Source: Bradyrhizobium sp. KBS0727 (GTDB lineage Bacteria; Pseudomonadota; Alphaproteobacteria; Rhizobiales; Xanthobacteraceae). Taken from it: a stretch of DNA of 64,000 nt. The stretch spans positions 6,071,501 through 6,135,500 of the forward strand of contig NZ_CP042176.1 of the NCBI RefSeq assembly GCF_005937885.2, written 5' to 3'. The notes beneath the pieces are model-generated. The model was not told where the DNA came from. It worked only from the letters and a program-made list of their open reading frames with translations, and made no database searches. The position numbers and the translations under genes are program-made. Shown in pieces: positions 33,569-41,824 of the stretch; the stretch's first letter is position 1; each line of letters starts with the position of its first letter.

Positions 33569-34734
33569 GAACGATCTCCCGAAAACAGTCGAACCAGTTT
33601 CGGCCCGATCTGATTGAGCGGAAGGATGGCGGCGCAAATGCCGGCATTGGCGGCGGCGCCCGGCATGCCCCACACCACGCTCGTCGCCTCGTCCTGGGCG
33701 ATCACGCTGCCGCCGGCAGCAACAATGTCCTTGCCGCCGCGCATGCCGTCGGAACCCATGCCGGTCAGGATCAACGACATGACACCGCCCTGCCAGACGT
33801 CGATCGCCGAGTTGAACAGCGGATCGACCGCGGGCTTGCAGAAGTTCACCGGCGGACCGTCATCAAGCGCGATCGCGGCGTCGGCGCCGTGGCGCACGAC
33901 GCGCATGTGGCGGCCACCCGGCGCCAGATAAATCTGTCCGGCCTTGACGATCTCGCCGTCGACGGCTTCGCGGGCCGGACGGCGGCTCGAGCGCGCCAGA
34001 TGCTCGGCGAGAATCGTGGTGAAGGTCGGCGGCATGTGCTGGGTGATCAGCACCGGAAAGCGGTCGATCACGGGACCGATTTCCGTGACCAGCGACATCA
34101 GGGCCTGTGGACCGCCGGTCGACGAGCCGATCAGGAGCACGCGCGGCGCCAGCATGCTGAATGGCCGGCGCATCAATTGCATTTGCGCCGCCGGTGCTGC
34201 CACCGGACGGGCCGCCGCCTCGCGCGCAAGAACCGGGGCCAAAGTCGGGCTCGCATGCGCGGTCGCCGATGCCGTGCGACGAACCTTGGCGCCGAGATGG
34301 CGGATCTTCTGAATCAGGTCGTGGTGAAAGGTTTCGGCCGCGGTGGCCTCGCGGGTGCTTTCCGGCTTCGGAATGTAGTCGGACGCGCCGAGCGAAAGCG
34401 CCTTGAAGCTGATCTCCGCGTTGCGGCGGGTCAGCGTCGACGCCATGATGATGATGAGGTCGCGCTTCTTCGCCAGCAGTCGCGGCAGCGCCGAGATGCC
34501 ATCGAGGTCCGGCATTTCGATATCGAGCACGGCGACGTCAGGGTTGATGCGTTCGAGCTGGTTGACGGCGTCCAGGCCGGTGCGCAGGGAGGCGGCAACC
34601 TCCATGTCCGGCTCCGCGGCGATCCACCGCGAAATCATGCCGCGGATCACGACGGAGTCATCGACCACCATCACGCGCAGCTTTTCCTGCCGTGTCGACG
34701 TCGGGGCCGCAGGACTTGTCAACGCAATACTCAT
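33565..34734 (-). CDS. cheB: Protein-glutamate methylesterase/response regulator CheB
   Basis: This 389-residue protein has an N-terminal receiver with Asp71 (VAVLDIEMPDLDG) and a C-terminal methylesterase with the catalytic triad Ser205 (IGSSTGG), His233 (ITQHMPP) and Asp329 (GMGSDGMRGG). An unusually long Ala-rich linker (about 155-190) separates the two domains. It removes methyl groups from chemoreceptors when phosphorylated by CheA. It follows cheY on the same strand after 78 bases and overlaps cheR by 4 bases. Confidence 0.96.
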   Translation of the reverse strand: MSIALTSPAAPTSTRQEKLRVMVVDDSVVIRGMISRWIAAEPDMEVAASLRTGLDAVNQLERINPDVAVLDIEMPDLDGISALPRLLAKKRDLIIIMASTLTRRNAEISFKALSLGASDYIPKPESTREATAAETFHHDLIQKIRHLGAKVRRTASATAHASPTLAPVLAREAAARPVAAPAAQMQLMRRPFSMLAPRVLLIGSSTGGPQALMSLVTEIGPVIDRFPVLITQHMPPTFTTILAEHLARSSRRPAREAVDGEIVKAGQIYLAPGGRHMRVVRHGADAAIALDDGPPVNFCKPAVDPLFNSAIDVWQGGVMSLILTGMGSDGMRGGKDIVAAGGSVIAQDEATSVVWGMPGAAANAGICAAILPLNQIGPKLVRLFSGDRS

Positions 34735-34812
34735 TACTTCACCAAGAACGCCAGGTACAAATTAACAAAACAAAGCCGGAGGCCGCTCGGCCGCCGGTCG
34801 CAAGAACAAGAA

Positions 34813-35178
34813 TCAGATCAGGCCGACTTCCTGGAACTTCGCGGTGACGATGTCCTTGTCGAACGGCTTCATGATGTATTCGTTGGCGCCGGCATGCAGC
34901 GCGCGCGCGATGTGCGCGACGTCGTTCTCGGTGGTGCAGAACACCACCTTGGGGGCGTCGCCGCCGGGCATGCGGCGGAGATTGCCGAGAAATTCGTAGC
35001 CGTCCATGACCGGCATGTTCCAGTCGAGCAGCACCGCCTCGGGCATGGCGCGTTTGCACACCTCCAGCGCCTTCTCGCCATCCTCGGCTTCGATGATCTG
35101 GAAATCGAGACCTTCCAGAATGCGGCGCGCGACCTTTCGAATGACGCTTGAGTCATCGACGACCAGACATGTTCTCAT
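34813..35178 (-). CDS. cheY: Chemotaxis response regulator CheY
   Basis: This 121-residue receiver protein has the acidic pair DD (8-9), phosphorylation site Asp52 (LLDWNMPVMDGYE), the switch Thr in VVFCTTEND and the conserved lysine in YIMKPFDKD. It has no output domain and binds the flagellar switch or serves as a phosphate sink. It lies between cheW and cheB on the same strand, with gaps of 73 and 78 bases. The sequence is close to the CheY type found in major che clusters of Bradyrhizobium and Rhodopseudomonas. Confidence 0.95.
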   Translation of the reverse strand: MRTCLVVDDSSVIRKVARRILEGLDFQIIEAEDGEKALEVCKRAMPEAVLLDWNMPVMDGYEFLGNLRRMPGGDAPKVVFCTTENDVAHIARALHAGANEYIMKPFDKDIVTAKFQEVGLI

Positions 35179-35251
35179 TTTCGGCCTCTGCTTCTCACCA
35201 ATCCCATAGAAAGGGACGTTTCCGTTCCAGGTTCGTTACGCAGCTTGCTTC

Positions 35252-35725
35252 TTATGCCGCCATCAGGTCAGGCACGATTTCGAGGACGCGATCGACGTCG
35301 AGGACGACCATGAGCTGGCCGTCGAGCCGGTGGACGCCGCCGGCGAGCTTGGCCATGCGGGGATCGAGGTTGACGGGGTTGTCCTCGCGGCCCTCGTCGG
35401 CGAGTCGGAGCACCTCGCCGATCTGGTCGATCAGAAGACCGTAGGACTCGCCGCGCAGGTCGACGCCGACCGCCATCGGCGGCTTGCCGTCCTCGTTCTT
35501 CGGCAAACCGAGCCGGGCGCGCATGTCGACCACGGTGACGATGCGGCCGCGCAGGTTGAGCACACCGGCGATCTCCGCCGACGACAGCGGCACCCGGGTC
35601 AGCCGTTCCGGCATGAACACGTCCTGGACGCGGGAGATCGGCAGGCCGAACAGCTGGCCGCCGATCACGGCGGTGACGTATTCGGCCACGGTGCCCTCGA
35701 TGGTGTCGGTCTTGGTCGTTGTCAT
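35252..35725 (-). CDS. cheW: Chemotaxis coupling protein CheW
   Basis: This 157-residue protein consists of a single CheW domain, with FGLPISRVQDVFMP near the start, the conserved GVLNLRGRIVTVVDMR segment and the YGLLIDQIGEVLRL strand. It links chemoreceptors to CheA. It starts 12 bases after the cheA stop on the same strand, so it is co-transcribed with cheA. The CheA encoded upstream carries two CheW-like domains of its own. Confidence 0.96.
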   Translation of the reverse strand: MTTTKTDTIEGTVAEYVTAVIGGQLFGLPISRVQDVFMPERLTRVPLSSAEIAGVLNLRGRIVTVVDMRARLGLPKNEDGKPPMAVGVDLRGESYGLLIDQIGEVLRLADEGREDNPVNLDPRMAKLAGGVHRLDGQLMVVLDVDRVLEIVPDLMAA

Positions 35726-35737
35726 GTGCTTGCTTTC

Positions 35738-38512
35738 TTAAGCCGCCTGCCTGATCTCGGCCGCGGCGGTCTGTTCCTTCAGCGCCGCGATCAGGCCGGG
35801 ACGGTCGAACTTGGCGACGTAGTCGTGGAAGCCGGCCTGCCGGCCGCGTTCGATCGCCGCCGGCGACACCATCGAGGACAATGCGATGATCGGCATCGAA
35901 CTCAGGTGCTGGTCGGCCCGGATGGTCTCGGCAAACTCGAACCCGTTCATGTCGGGCATCTCGATGTCGGTCAGCACCACGTCGAAGGCCTGGCCCGAGC
36001 GCAGCGCGGTGAGGCCTTCCTGGGCGTTGGGGGCGACCCGGACCCGGTAGCCGGCGGCTTTCAGCACCGGCGCCAGCATGTTGCGGAAGAACGCGCTATC
36101 GTCGACCAGCAGCACCGACTGCGCCGACATCGAGGGCCGCATCTCCTTGCGCGAGAACCAGTCGGCGAACGCCATCGGCAGGAAGTGGCCGACGTCGATC
36201 ACTTCGGTGGCCTGGCCCTTGATCACGGCCGAACCCAGGATGCCGGACTGCGAGCCCGCCACCTCGATGTGCAGCCGCTCCTCGACGATGTCGATGATCT
36301 CGTCGACCACCAGCCCCATCGAGCGGCCGTCGTCGGCGAACACCAGGATCGGCTGCGCGCCCGCGGTCCGGACCGTGACCCCGTCCATCTGCACCAGCGG
36401 CATCAACTGCTCGCGGTACTGCACCATGTAGCGGCCGTTACTGAGTTCGATCTTGTCGGTGGCGATCTCCTCCAGACGGGTCACCAACCCGAGCGGCACC
36501 GCCTTGGGCTGGTTCGAGCCGGCGCGGAACACCAACAGCGAGGTCAGCTGCTCGCCCGAGGAGGCGTGCGCGGCGGCATGCTCGTCGGCGAGCTCGCGGG
36601 AAGCGGAGCCGGCCGCACCCAGCGCCTTGGCAATGCCGTTGGGGTCGATGATCATGATCACCGCGCCGTCCCCCAGAATGGTGTTGCCGGAGAACATGTC
36701 GATGTGCCGCAGCTTGGTCGACATCGGCTTGACCACGATCTCTTCGGTGTGGAACACGCCGTCGACCACGATGCCGAACGTTTGACTGCCGACCTGCGTC
36801 ACCACGATAAAACCGTTCTCGGGGTCGGACGAGGAGCCGTCGTCGATCTTCAAAAGCTTCTTCAGGTGCATCAGCGGCAACAGCTTGTTGCGCAGTCTGA
36901 GCACCGCGGTGTCCTTGATGCGCTCGATGCGGTGTTCGGAGTTGGCGCGGGCCCGCACCAGCTCGACCACCGACAGCTGCGGAATCGCAAAGCGGTCGCC
37001 GGCGGCTTCCACGATCAGGGCCGAGACGATGGCCAGGGTCAGCGGGATCTTGATGGTGACGCTGGAGCCTTCGCCGGCCACCGACTTGATGTCGATGGTG
37101 CCGCCGATCTGGTCGATATTGGTGCGCACCACGTCCATGCCGACGCCGCGGCCGGAGACCGAGGTGACGGCGGCCGCGGTCGAGAAGCCCGGCGCGAAGA
37201 TGAACTTGTGGATCTGGGCTTCGGTCATCTTCTCCAGATCGGACTCCGAGACCAGACCGTTCTGAATGGCCTTGGCCTTGATCCGCTCGGTGTTGAGGCC
37301 GCGGCCGTTGTCGGCGATGCAGATGATGATGTGGCCGCCTTCATGGTAGGCGGAGAGCCGGATGGTGCCCTGCTCGGGCTTGCCGCTGGCCAAGCGCTCG
37401 GCCGGCGTCTCCAGGCCGTGGTCGGCGGAGTTGCGCACCATGTGGGTCAAGGGATCCTTGATCAGGTCGAGCACCTGGCGGTCGAGTTCGGTGTCGGCGC
37501 CGTGCATCTCCAGTTCGATCTGCTTGCCGAGTTCGCCGGAGAGGTCGCGGACGATGCGGGGCAGCTTCTGCCAGGCATTGCCGATCGGCTGCATCCGCGT
37601 CTTCATGACGCCTTCCTGCAGTTCGGCGGTGACGTTGGAGAGCCGCTGCAGCGGCACCTTGAACTCGGTGTCCTCGTTGCGGCGGGAGATCTCCAGGAGC
37701 TGGTTGCGGGTCAGCACCAGCTCGGAGACCATGGTCATCAGGTGTTCCAGCGTGTCGACGTTGACGCGGATCGACTGGTTGGCGATCTTGTCGGCTTCCT
37801 GGACATCGGCCTCGGCGACGATCGGCTTCTTTAGCGGCTTGGCTTTCGCGCGCGGCCCGGGGGCGGCTTCCGGCTCGGCGGCGGGGGCGGCCTTGACGAC
37901 GGGTGCAAGCGCGGGCGCGACCGGCGCGACTTCAATCTCGGTCTCGCGGAAGGCGCGCTCGAGGTCGTCGAGCGAGACTTCGCCGGGGCGCAACGGACGT
38001 TCCAGCACCTGCTCGACCAAAGTGCCAGCTACGCTGGTCACGGGCGTGCCCTGCGCGACCGCGGGCGCTGTCGGCGCCACCGGAGGGGCGGCGACCACGG
38101 GTACCGGTGCGGCGGCAACTTCGGCAACCGCATGCGCGGCGCCTTCGGCCATCTCGTGCAGTTTCTCGATCAGGTCTTCGTCGGTGCCCTCGGGCTCGGT
38201 CTCGGTGGCCTCGAGGCCGGCGAGGATTTCCTTGATGCGGTCGATCGAGGACAGGATCAGCGTCACGGCGCCGGCCGTCACCGGCATGCCGTCGCGGAAT
38301 TTGCCCATCAAGGTCTCGCCGGCATGGGCCAGCGCTTCGAGACGCGGCAGCCCTAAGAAGCCGCAGGTGCCCTTGATGGTGTGAACCAGGCGGAAGATGT
38401 TATCCAGGATCTTGGCGTCGGTCGGATCCTGCTCGAACCGCACCAACTGATTGTCGACCGTATCCAGGCTCTCGCTGGTCTCGGTCAGGAACTCCCGCAA
38501 CAAATCATCCAT
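35738..38512 (-). CDS. cheA: Hybrid chemotaxis histidine kinase CheA with C-terminal receiver
   Basis: From ATG 38512 the product has 924 residues. Domains in order: P1 phosphotransfer with His44 (LVHTIKGTCG), an Ala/Pro-rich linker, P3 dimerisation (about 275-350), P4 ATPase with VRNSADHGLE, ADNGRGLN and GRGVGMDVV, a first CheW-like P5 domain, a second CheW-like domain (about 650-790) and a receiver domain from about 798 with Asp849 (VLTDIEMPDMNG). Ordinary CheA is 650-700 residues; the extra CheW-like copy and receiver make this a hybrid kinase. A candidate CtrA box lies about 160 bases upstream. It heads the cheAWYBR unit. Confidence 0.96.
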   Translation of the reverse strand: MDDLLREFLTETSESLDTVDNQLVRFEQDPTDAKILDNIFRLVHTIKGTCGFLGLPRLEALAHAGETLMGKFRDGMPVTAGAVTLILSSIDRIKEILAGLEATETEPEGTDEDLIEKLHEMAEGAAHAVAEVAAAPVPVVAAPPVAPTAPAVAQGTPVTSVAGTLVEQVLERPLRPGEVSLDDLERAFRETEIEVAPVAPALAPVVKAAPAAEPEAAPGPRAKAKPLKKPIVAEADVQEADKIANQSIRVNVDTLEHLMTMVSELVLTRNQLLEISRRNEDTEFKVPLQRLSNVTAELQEGVMKTRMQPIGNAWQKLPRIVRDLSGELGKQIELEMHGADTELDRQVLDLIKDPLTHMVRNSADHGLETPAERLASGKPEQGTIRLSAYHEGGHIIICIADNGRGLNTERIKAKAIQNGLVSESDLEKMTEAQIHKFIFAPGFSTAAAVTSVSGRGVGMDVVRTNIDQIGGTIDIKSVAGEGSSVTIKIPLTLAIVSALIVEAAGDRFAIPQLSVVELVRARANSEHRIERIKDTAVLRLRNKLLPLMHLKKLLKIDDGSSSDPENGFIVVTQVGSQTFGIVVDGVFHTEEIVVKPMSTKLRHIDMFSGNTILGDGAVIMIIDPNGIAKALGAAGSASRELADEHAAAHASSGEQLTSLLVFRAGSNQPKAVPLGLVTRLEEIATDKIELSNGRYMVQYREQLMPLVQMDGVTVRTAGAQPILVFADDGRSMGLVVDEIIDIVEERLHIEVAGSQSGILGSAVIKGQATEVIDVGHFLPMAFADWFSRKEMRPSMSAQSVLLVDDSAFFRNMLAPVLKAAGYRVRVAPNAQEGLTALRSGQAFDVVLTDIEMPDMNGFEFAETIRADQHLSSMPIIALSSMVSPAAIERGRQAGFHDYVAKFDRPGLIAALKEQTAAAEIRQAA

Positions 38513-38668
38513 GAAACTGGCCTTGGTACGCACCGGCACGCGACATCGACGTGCCTCGACGGAACTTGGCCAGCTTCTATGCAAAGCGTTTAATATTGGT
38601 TGAGCAAATGGAAAAGAACGGGCTCAACAAAGAGATAAGACCGCGGCAAGGAATTCCGCGGCCTGTCG

Positions 38669-38683
38669 TCAACCTTTGATTAA
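38669..38683 (-). promoter_or_regulatory. Candidate CtrA box upstream of cheA
   Basis: On the plus strand the sequence is TCAA-CCTTTGA-TTAA, one mismatch from TTAA-N7-TTAA. It lies 16 bases after the chpT stop and about 157 bases before the cheA ATG, inside the only intergenic region that could hold the che promoter. Confidence 0.5.
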
Positions 38684-38698
38684 CAAATTGGCGCGGGT

Positions 38699-39349
38699 CT
38701 AGGCGGCGGTCACGACCACCTTTTCGCCATCGAGCGCCAGCGTCACGCTCAACCCGCAGGCCTGGGCCAAGAGCCGTGTATAGTAAGGCTGCACCGCATG
38801 CGCATCGATCGACGCGGTCGAACTGGCGCTGACCAGATCGGCGATATTCTGCGGCACGCGGGCATTGAGACCGGCGGACGTCACGCGAAAGCTCATGGTC
38901 TCGCCGTCGCCGATCGGGTCGATCGTCAGCGTACCGCCGCGCGGGATGGTCTGCTGGGCAATGATCAGCATGTTCAGGAGCAGCTTGACGCGATTCTTCG
39001 GCAGCAGCACGCGCGGCAGATTCCAGCTGATGGTGATCTTGCCGTCCTCGATGTGGCCCCGCGCCATGTTCTGGGCGTCGCCGAGATCGATCTGCGCACC
39101 CGCCGATCCCGCCGCGCCAAAGGCCAAACGGCAGAACTGCAACCGCGCCGAAGCGGTCTTGGCGCTCTTGCGGATCAAATCGAGCGCGAAATCGCGATCT
39201 TCGGGCTTCGGATTGTCGTCGAGAACCTCAAGCCCATTGACGATGGCACCAACTGGACTGATGAGATCGTGACAGACCCGCGAACACAACAGTGCCGCAA
39301 GTTCGAGGGCATCGGGAGCCGGACCGGGAGACGAAGTGCCAGACATCAT
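38699..39349 (-). CDS. chpT: Histidine phosphotransferase ChpT
   Basis: This 216-residue protein (or 215 from the second Met) has the ChpT layout: a helical phosphotransfer segment with His27 (LCSRVCHDLISPVGAIVNGLE) followed by a degenerate ATPase-like domain ending LALDGEKVVVTAA. In Caulobacter and Brucella, ChpT passes phosphate from CckA to CtrA and CpdR. The CtrA gene is 9 kb away in the same window. It is upstream of cheA on the same strand, but a gap of 186 bases with a promoter-like site separates them. cysQ is divergent. Confidence 0.92.
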   Translation of the reverse strand: MMSGTSSPGPAPDALELAALLCSRVCHDLISPVGAIVNGLEVLDDNPKPEDRDFALDLIRKSAKTASARLQFCRLAFGAAGSAGAQIDLGDAQNMARGHIEDGKITISWNLPRVLLPKNRVKLLLNMLIIAQQTIPRGGTLTIDPIGDGETMSFRVTSAGLNARVPQNIADLVSASSTASIDAHAVQPYYTRLLAQACGLSVTLALDGEKVVVTAA

Positions 39350-39486
39350 ATGTTCCTGGAAAACCGCTGGAGTCGCGGACAGTTACGAATCACGCATGCG
39401 AGCTGGCTTGATACACTGCGCAGCCGCATGCTGCCAGCACGGGGCGACCGCAGGGGCGGAGGACGTACAGCAAATGGGCGCCGCTC

Positions 39487-40311
39487 ATGAATGAGGCACA
39501 TCCGCTTGTCGGCGATGGCGAGGCCGCTGCCGCCCTGATCGAACCGCTGACCGACCTGGTGATGGCGGCCGGCGCCGCAATTCTGGCCGTCAACCGTTCC
39601 GCCATGAAGGTCGACGGCAAGAGCGACGGATCGCCGGTAACGGAGGCCGATCTCGCGGCCGACCGCATCATCGCCGAAGGCCTGGCGCGGCTGGCCCCTC
39701 ACATACCCTCGCTTTCCGAGGAGCGCGCCCGAGAGGCGCGGTTGCCCTTTGAGGACAGCTTCTTCCTGATCGATCCGCTCGACGGTACCAAGGAATTCGT
39801 CGCCGGCCGCAACGAATTCACCGTCAACCTGGCACTGGTGACCCGTGGCACGCCGCTGCTCGGGATCGTCAGCGCGCCTGCGCTGGGGCTGATCTGGCGC
39901 GGCATCGTCGGTCGTGGCGCCGAGCGGATAACGCTTCGCGCCAACGCGCCCCTGGTGGAACCGATTCACACCCGCCCCTGCCCGGCGCGTGGCGCGCCGT
40001 GGACGGTTGCGGTCAGCCGCTCCCATGGCGATGCCAGGACCGAAGCCTTTATTGCGGGACGGCCGGGCGCGGTGCGGTCCGAGCTCGGTTCGGCGGTCAA
40101 ATTCGGCCGGGTGGCCGAAGGCCTGGTCGATATGTATCCCCGCCTGTCGCCGACCTGCGAATGGGATGTCGGGGCCGGCCATGCCGTGGTCACCGCGGCC
40201 GGCGGCAAGATCACGGATTCAAACGGCGCCGCCCTGAAGTTCGGGGCCGGGCGCGAGGATTTCATCATTCCCGAGTTCATCGCCTGGGGCGATCCTGACG
40301 CGGCGGTTTGA
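39487..40311 (+). CDS. cysQ: 3'(2'),5'-bisphosphate nucleotidase CysQ-like (inositol monophosphatase fold)
   Basis: This 274-residue phosphatase has the Mg-binding motifs of the family: the acidic EAD in SPVTEADLAAD, DPLDGTKEF (DPLDGT motif) and WDVGAGHAVV. The KEF after the second motif is typical of CysQ, which hydrolyses 3'-phosphoadenosine 5'-phosphate from sulfate assimilation; inositol monophosphatases differ here. It is divergent from chpT and stands alone; a repeat element follows its stop after 9 bases. Confidence 0.9.
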   Translation: MNEAHPLVGDGEAAAALIEPLTDLVMAAGAAILAVNRSAMKVDGKSDGSPVTEADLAADRIIAEGLARLAPHIPSLSEERAREARLPFEDSFFLIDPLDGTKEFVAGRNEFTVNLALVTRGTPLLGIVSAPALGLIWRGIVGRGAERITLRANAPLVEPIHTRPCPARGAPWTVAVSRSHGDARTEAFIAGRPGAVRSELGSAVKFGRVAEGLVDMYPRLSPTCEWDVGAGHAVVTAAGGKITDSNGAALKFGAGREDFIIPEFIAWGDPDAAV

Positions 40312-40320
40312 ATGCCTCCT

Positions 40321-40463
40321 TGTAGCCCGGGTGAGCGAAGCGACACCCGGGAACGGGTGGTCAACTCGCGGCAGTTTTCAATTGGTCATGCACTGTCCCC
40401 GGATTTCGCGGAGCCTGTCATCGGGCGCGCATTCGCGCGACCCGTTGGCTCATCCGGGCTACA
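40321..40463. repeat. 143-bp palindromic repeat element
   Basis: The ends TGTAGCCCGGGTGAGC (40321-40336) and the complement of TGTAGCCCGGATGAGC (40448-40463) are a 15/16 terminal inverted repeat. An inner hairpin CCCGGGTG-AGCGAAGCGA-CACCCGGG lies at the left end. Elements with these ends are, to my knowledge, frequent in Bradyrhizobium and relatives. It occupies almost all of the gap between the convergent cysQ-like and YHS genes. Confidence 0.8.
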
Positions 40464-40472
40464 AAAGCCGGC

Positions 40473-40979
40473 CTACTGCGCGAGCCCCTCTTCCAGCGCC
40501 GGCCAGCGGCCGGTTGCTTCTCGCAGGAAGCGCGCCGGGTTCGCCGCGAAGGCGTTGCGGCTCTCCTCGCGGCCGAACAGATAGAGCCGCTGGTCGACGA
40601 TCAGCCAGATGCGTGGGTTGCCGGCATAGGTCACCCCTCGCCCCACATCGACCGGATCGTAACCGCCGAACTGGGGACCGTAGACCTCAGGATGGGAGAC
40701 AAAAGAGGCCCGGTTGCCCTCGTTGCGGAAGCGCCAGACCGCACCGGACTCGGCGGCCTCGAAATCGGGCAGTCCCTGGGTGGCCAGCTGGTCGGTGAAA
40801 TAGGCCACGGGGTCAAAACCCTCGATCGCCAGGCCGGAATAGCGGTTCACCACCACCCGTTCGGTGGTTGTGGCATAAGCGGCGAAACCGACGCTGAAAG
40901 CCGCGAAAAAGCCCACCAACAAGGCAAAAAAGGCCATCCCGGGGCGCCAACCGTATCTTTCCTGCCGTTGTGCCGTCAT
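40473..40979 (-). CDS. YHS domain-containing membrane-anchored protein
   Basis: From ATG 40979 the product has 168 residues: a membrane segment (MAFFALLVGFFAAFSVGFAAY) followed by an extracytoplasmic YHS-type domain with IEGFDPVAYFTD, VWRFRNEGNRASFVSHPEVYGPQ and GGYDP. The classical Tyr-His-Ser core is replaced by variants, as in many alphaproteobacterial members. Such domains are linked to metal handling, but no function is proven. The frame continues to a TTG at 40997, which I consider less likely. It is divergent from the DUF1134 gene. Confidence 0.88.
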   Translation of the reverse strand: MTAQRQERYGWRPGMAFFALLVGFFAAFSVGFAAYATTTERVVVNRYSGLAIEGFDPVAYFTDQLATQGLPDFEAAESGAVWRFRNEGNRASFVSHPEVYGPQFGGYDPVDVGRGVTYAGNPRIWLIVDQRLYLFGREESRNAFAANPARFLREATGRWPALEEGLAQ

Positions 40980-41092
40980 AGTTGGTACCGATAACAATCG
41001 AGTCGAGGGGACACTGGACGCAACCTAAAGCCGTGCTTGTTGGTGTCAGGTTAAGGAACGGCGGCCAGAATTTCGATACCAGGGGTTCTTTG

Positions 41093-41686
41093 ATGATTTT
41101 TGCTTCACGCCTTGCCGCGGTGACGTTCGCCGCGTTGATGTGCTGGACTGTGCCGGCTTCGGCGCAACAGGCGCAACCTTTGCCGCCGCCGCAGCAGGGC
41201 CCCGCGACCTTCGGGCCCGACGAGTTGGTCAATGCCGGGCACAAGTTCTTCGGCAACGTCTCGCGTGGCCTTGCCTCGGTCATCGAGCGCGCGGTCAGCC
41301 AATGGGGCCTGCCCAACGGCTACGTGCTCGGCGAGGAAGGCAGCGGCGCTTTTGTCGCCGGGCTGCGTTACGGCGAAGGCACGCTCTACACCAAGAACGC
41401 CGGCGACCTCAGGGTGTACTGGCAGGGACCGTCGGTCGGCTTCGACTGGGGCGGCGACGGCGCGCGCACCATGACGCTGGTCTACAACCTGCCGGCCACC
41501 AACGCGATCTATCAGCGCTTCGTCGGCATCGACGGCTCCGCCTATATCATCGGCGGTTTCGGCATGACCGCGCTGACCGCCAACAACATCGTGCTGGTTC
41601 CGATCCGCTCCGGTATCGGACTTCGGCTCGGCGCCAATGTCGGCTATCTCAAATATACCCCGCGCGCGACCTGGAACCCGTTCTGA
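41093..41686 (+). CDS. DUF1134 domain-containing exported protein
   Basis: From ATG 41093 the product has 197 residues: a signal peptide (ASRLAAVTFAALMCWTVPASA, cleavage near ASA-QQ), a Gln/Pro linker and a DUF1134 domain with GNVSRGLASVIERA, GYVLGEEGSGAF, the GLRYGEGTLYTKNAG block and the terminal TPRATWNPF. The family is nearly restricted to alphaproteobacteria and is probably a periplasmic beta-rich protein. The function is unknown. The frame is open upstream to 40982, but that part is not signal-like. Confidence 0.9.
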   Translation: MIFASRLAAVTFAALMCWTVPASAQQAQPLPPPQQGPATFGPDELVNAGHKFFGNVSRGLASVIERAVSQWGLPNGYVLGEEGSGAFVAGLRYGEGTLYTKNAGDLRVYWQGPSVGFDWGGDGARTMTLVYNLPATNAIYQRFVGIDGSAYIIGGFGMTALTANNIVLVPIRSGIGLRLGANVGYLKYTPRATWNPF

Positions 41687-41824
41687 GCCTGTTGCGAACG
41701 CTACGCCCGGCACCGACATGTGTTGAGCCGGCGGATTCAGGTTAACGCGCCATTGGGCTGGCCTTGGGCCGGTCCGCCATGGCATTGTGATTAACAATTC
41801 CTTTTTGCTGTGGAGTAACCATCC

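Noticed and set aside
34739..34812. TTAAC before cheB as a CtrA box
   Set aside because: The second half-site at N7 is AAGC or equivalent and does not match.
35330..37834. 834-codon plus-strand frame opposite cheA
   Set aside because: It is the antisense shadow of cheA; the product is His/Asp/Gly/Arg-rich without domains, while the minus-strand frame has every CheA motif.
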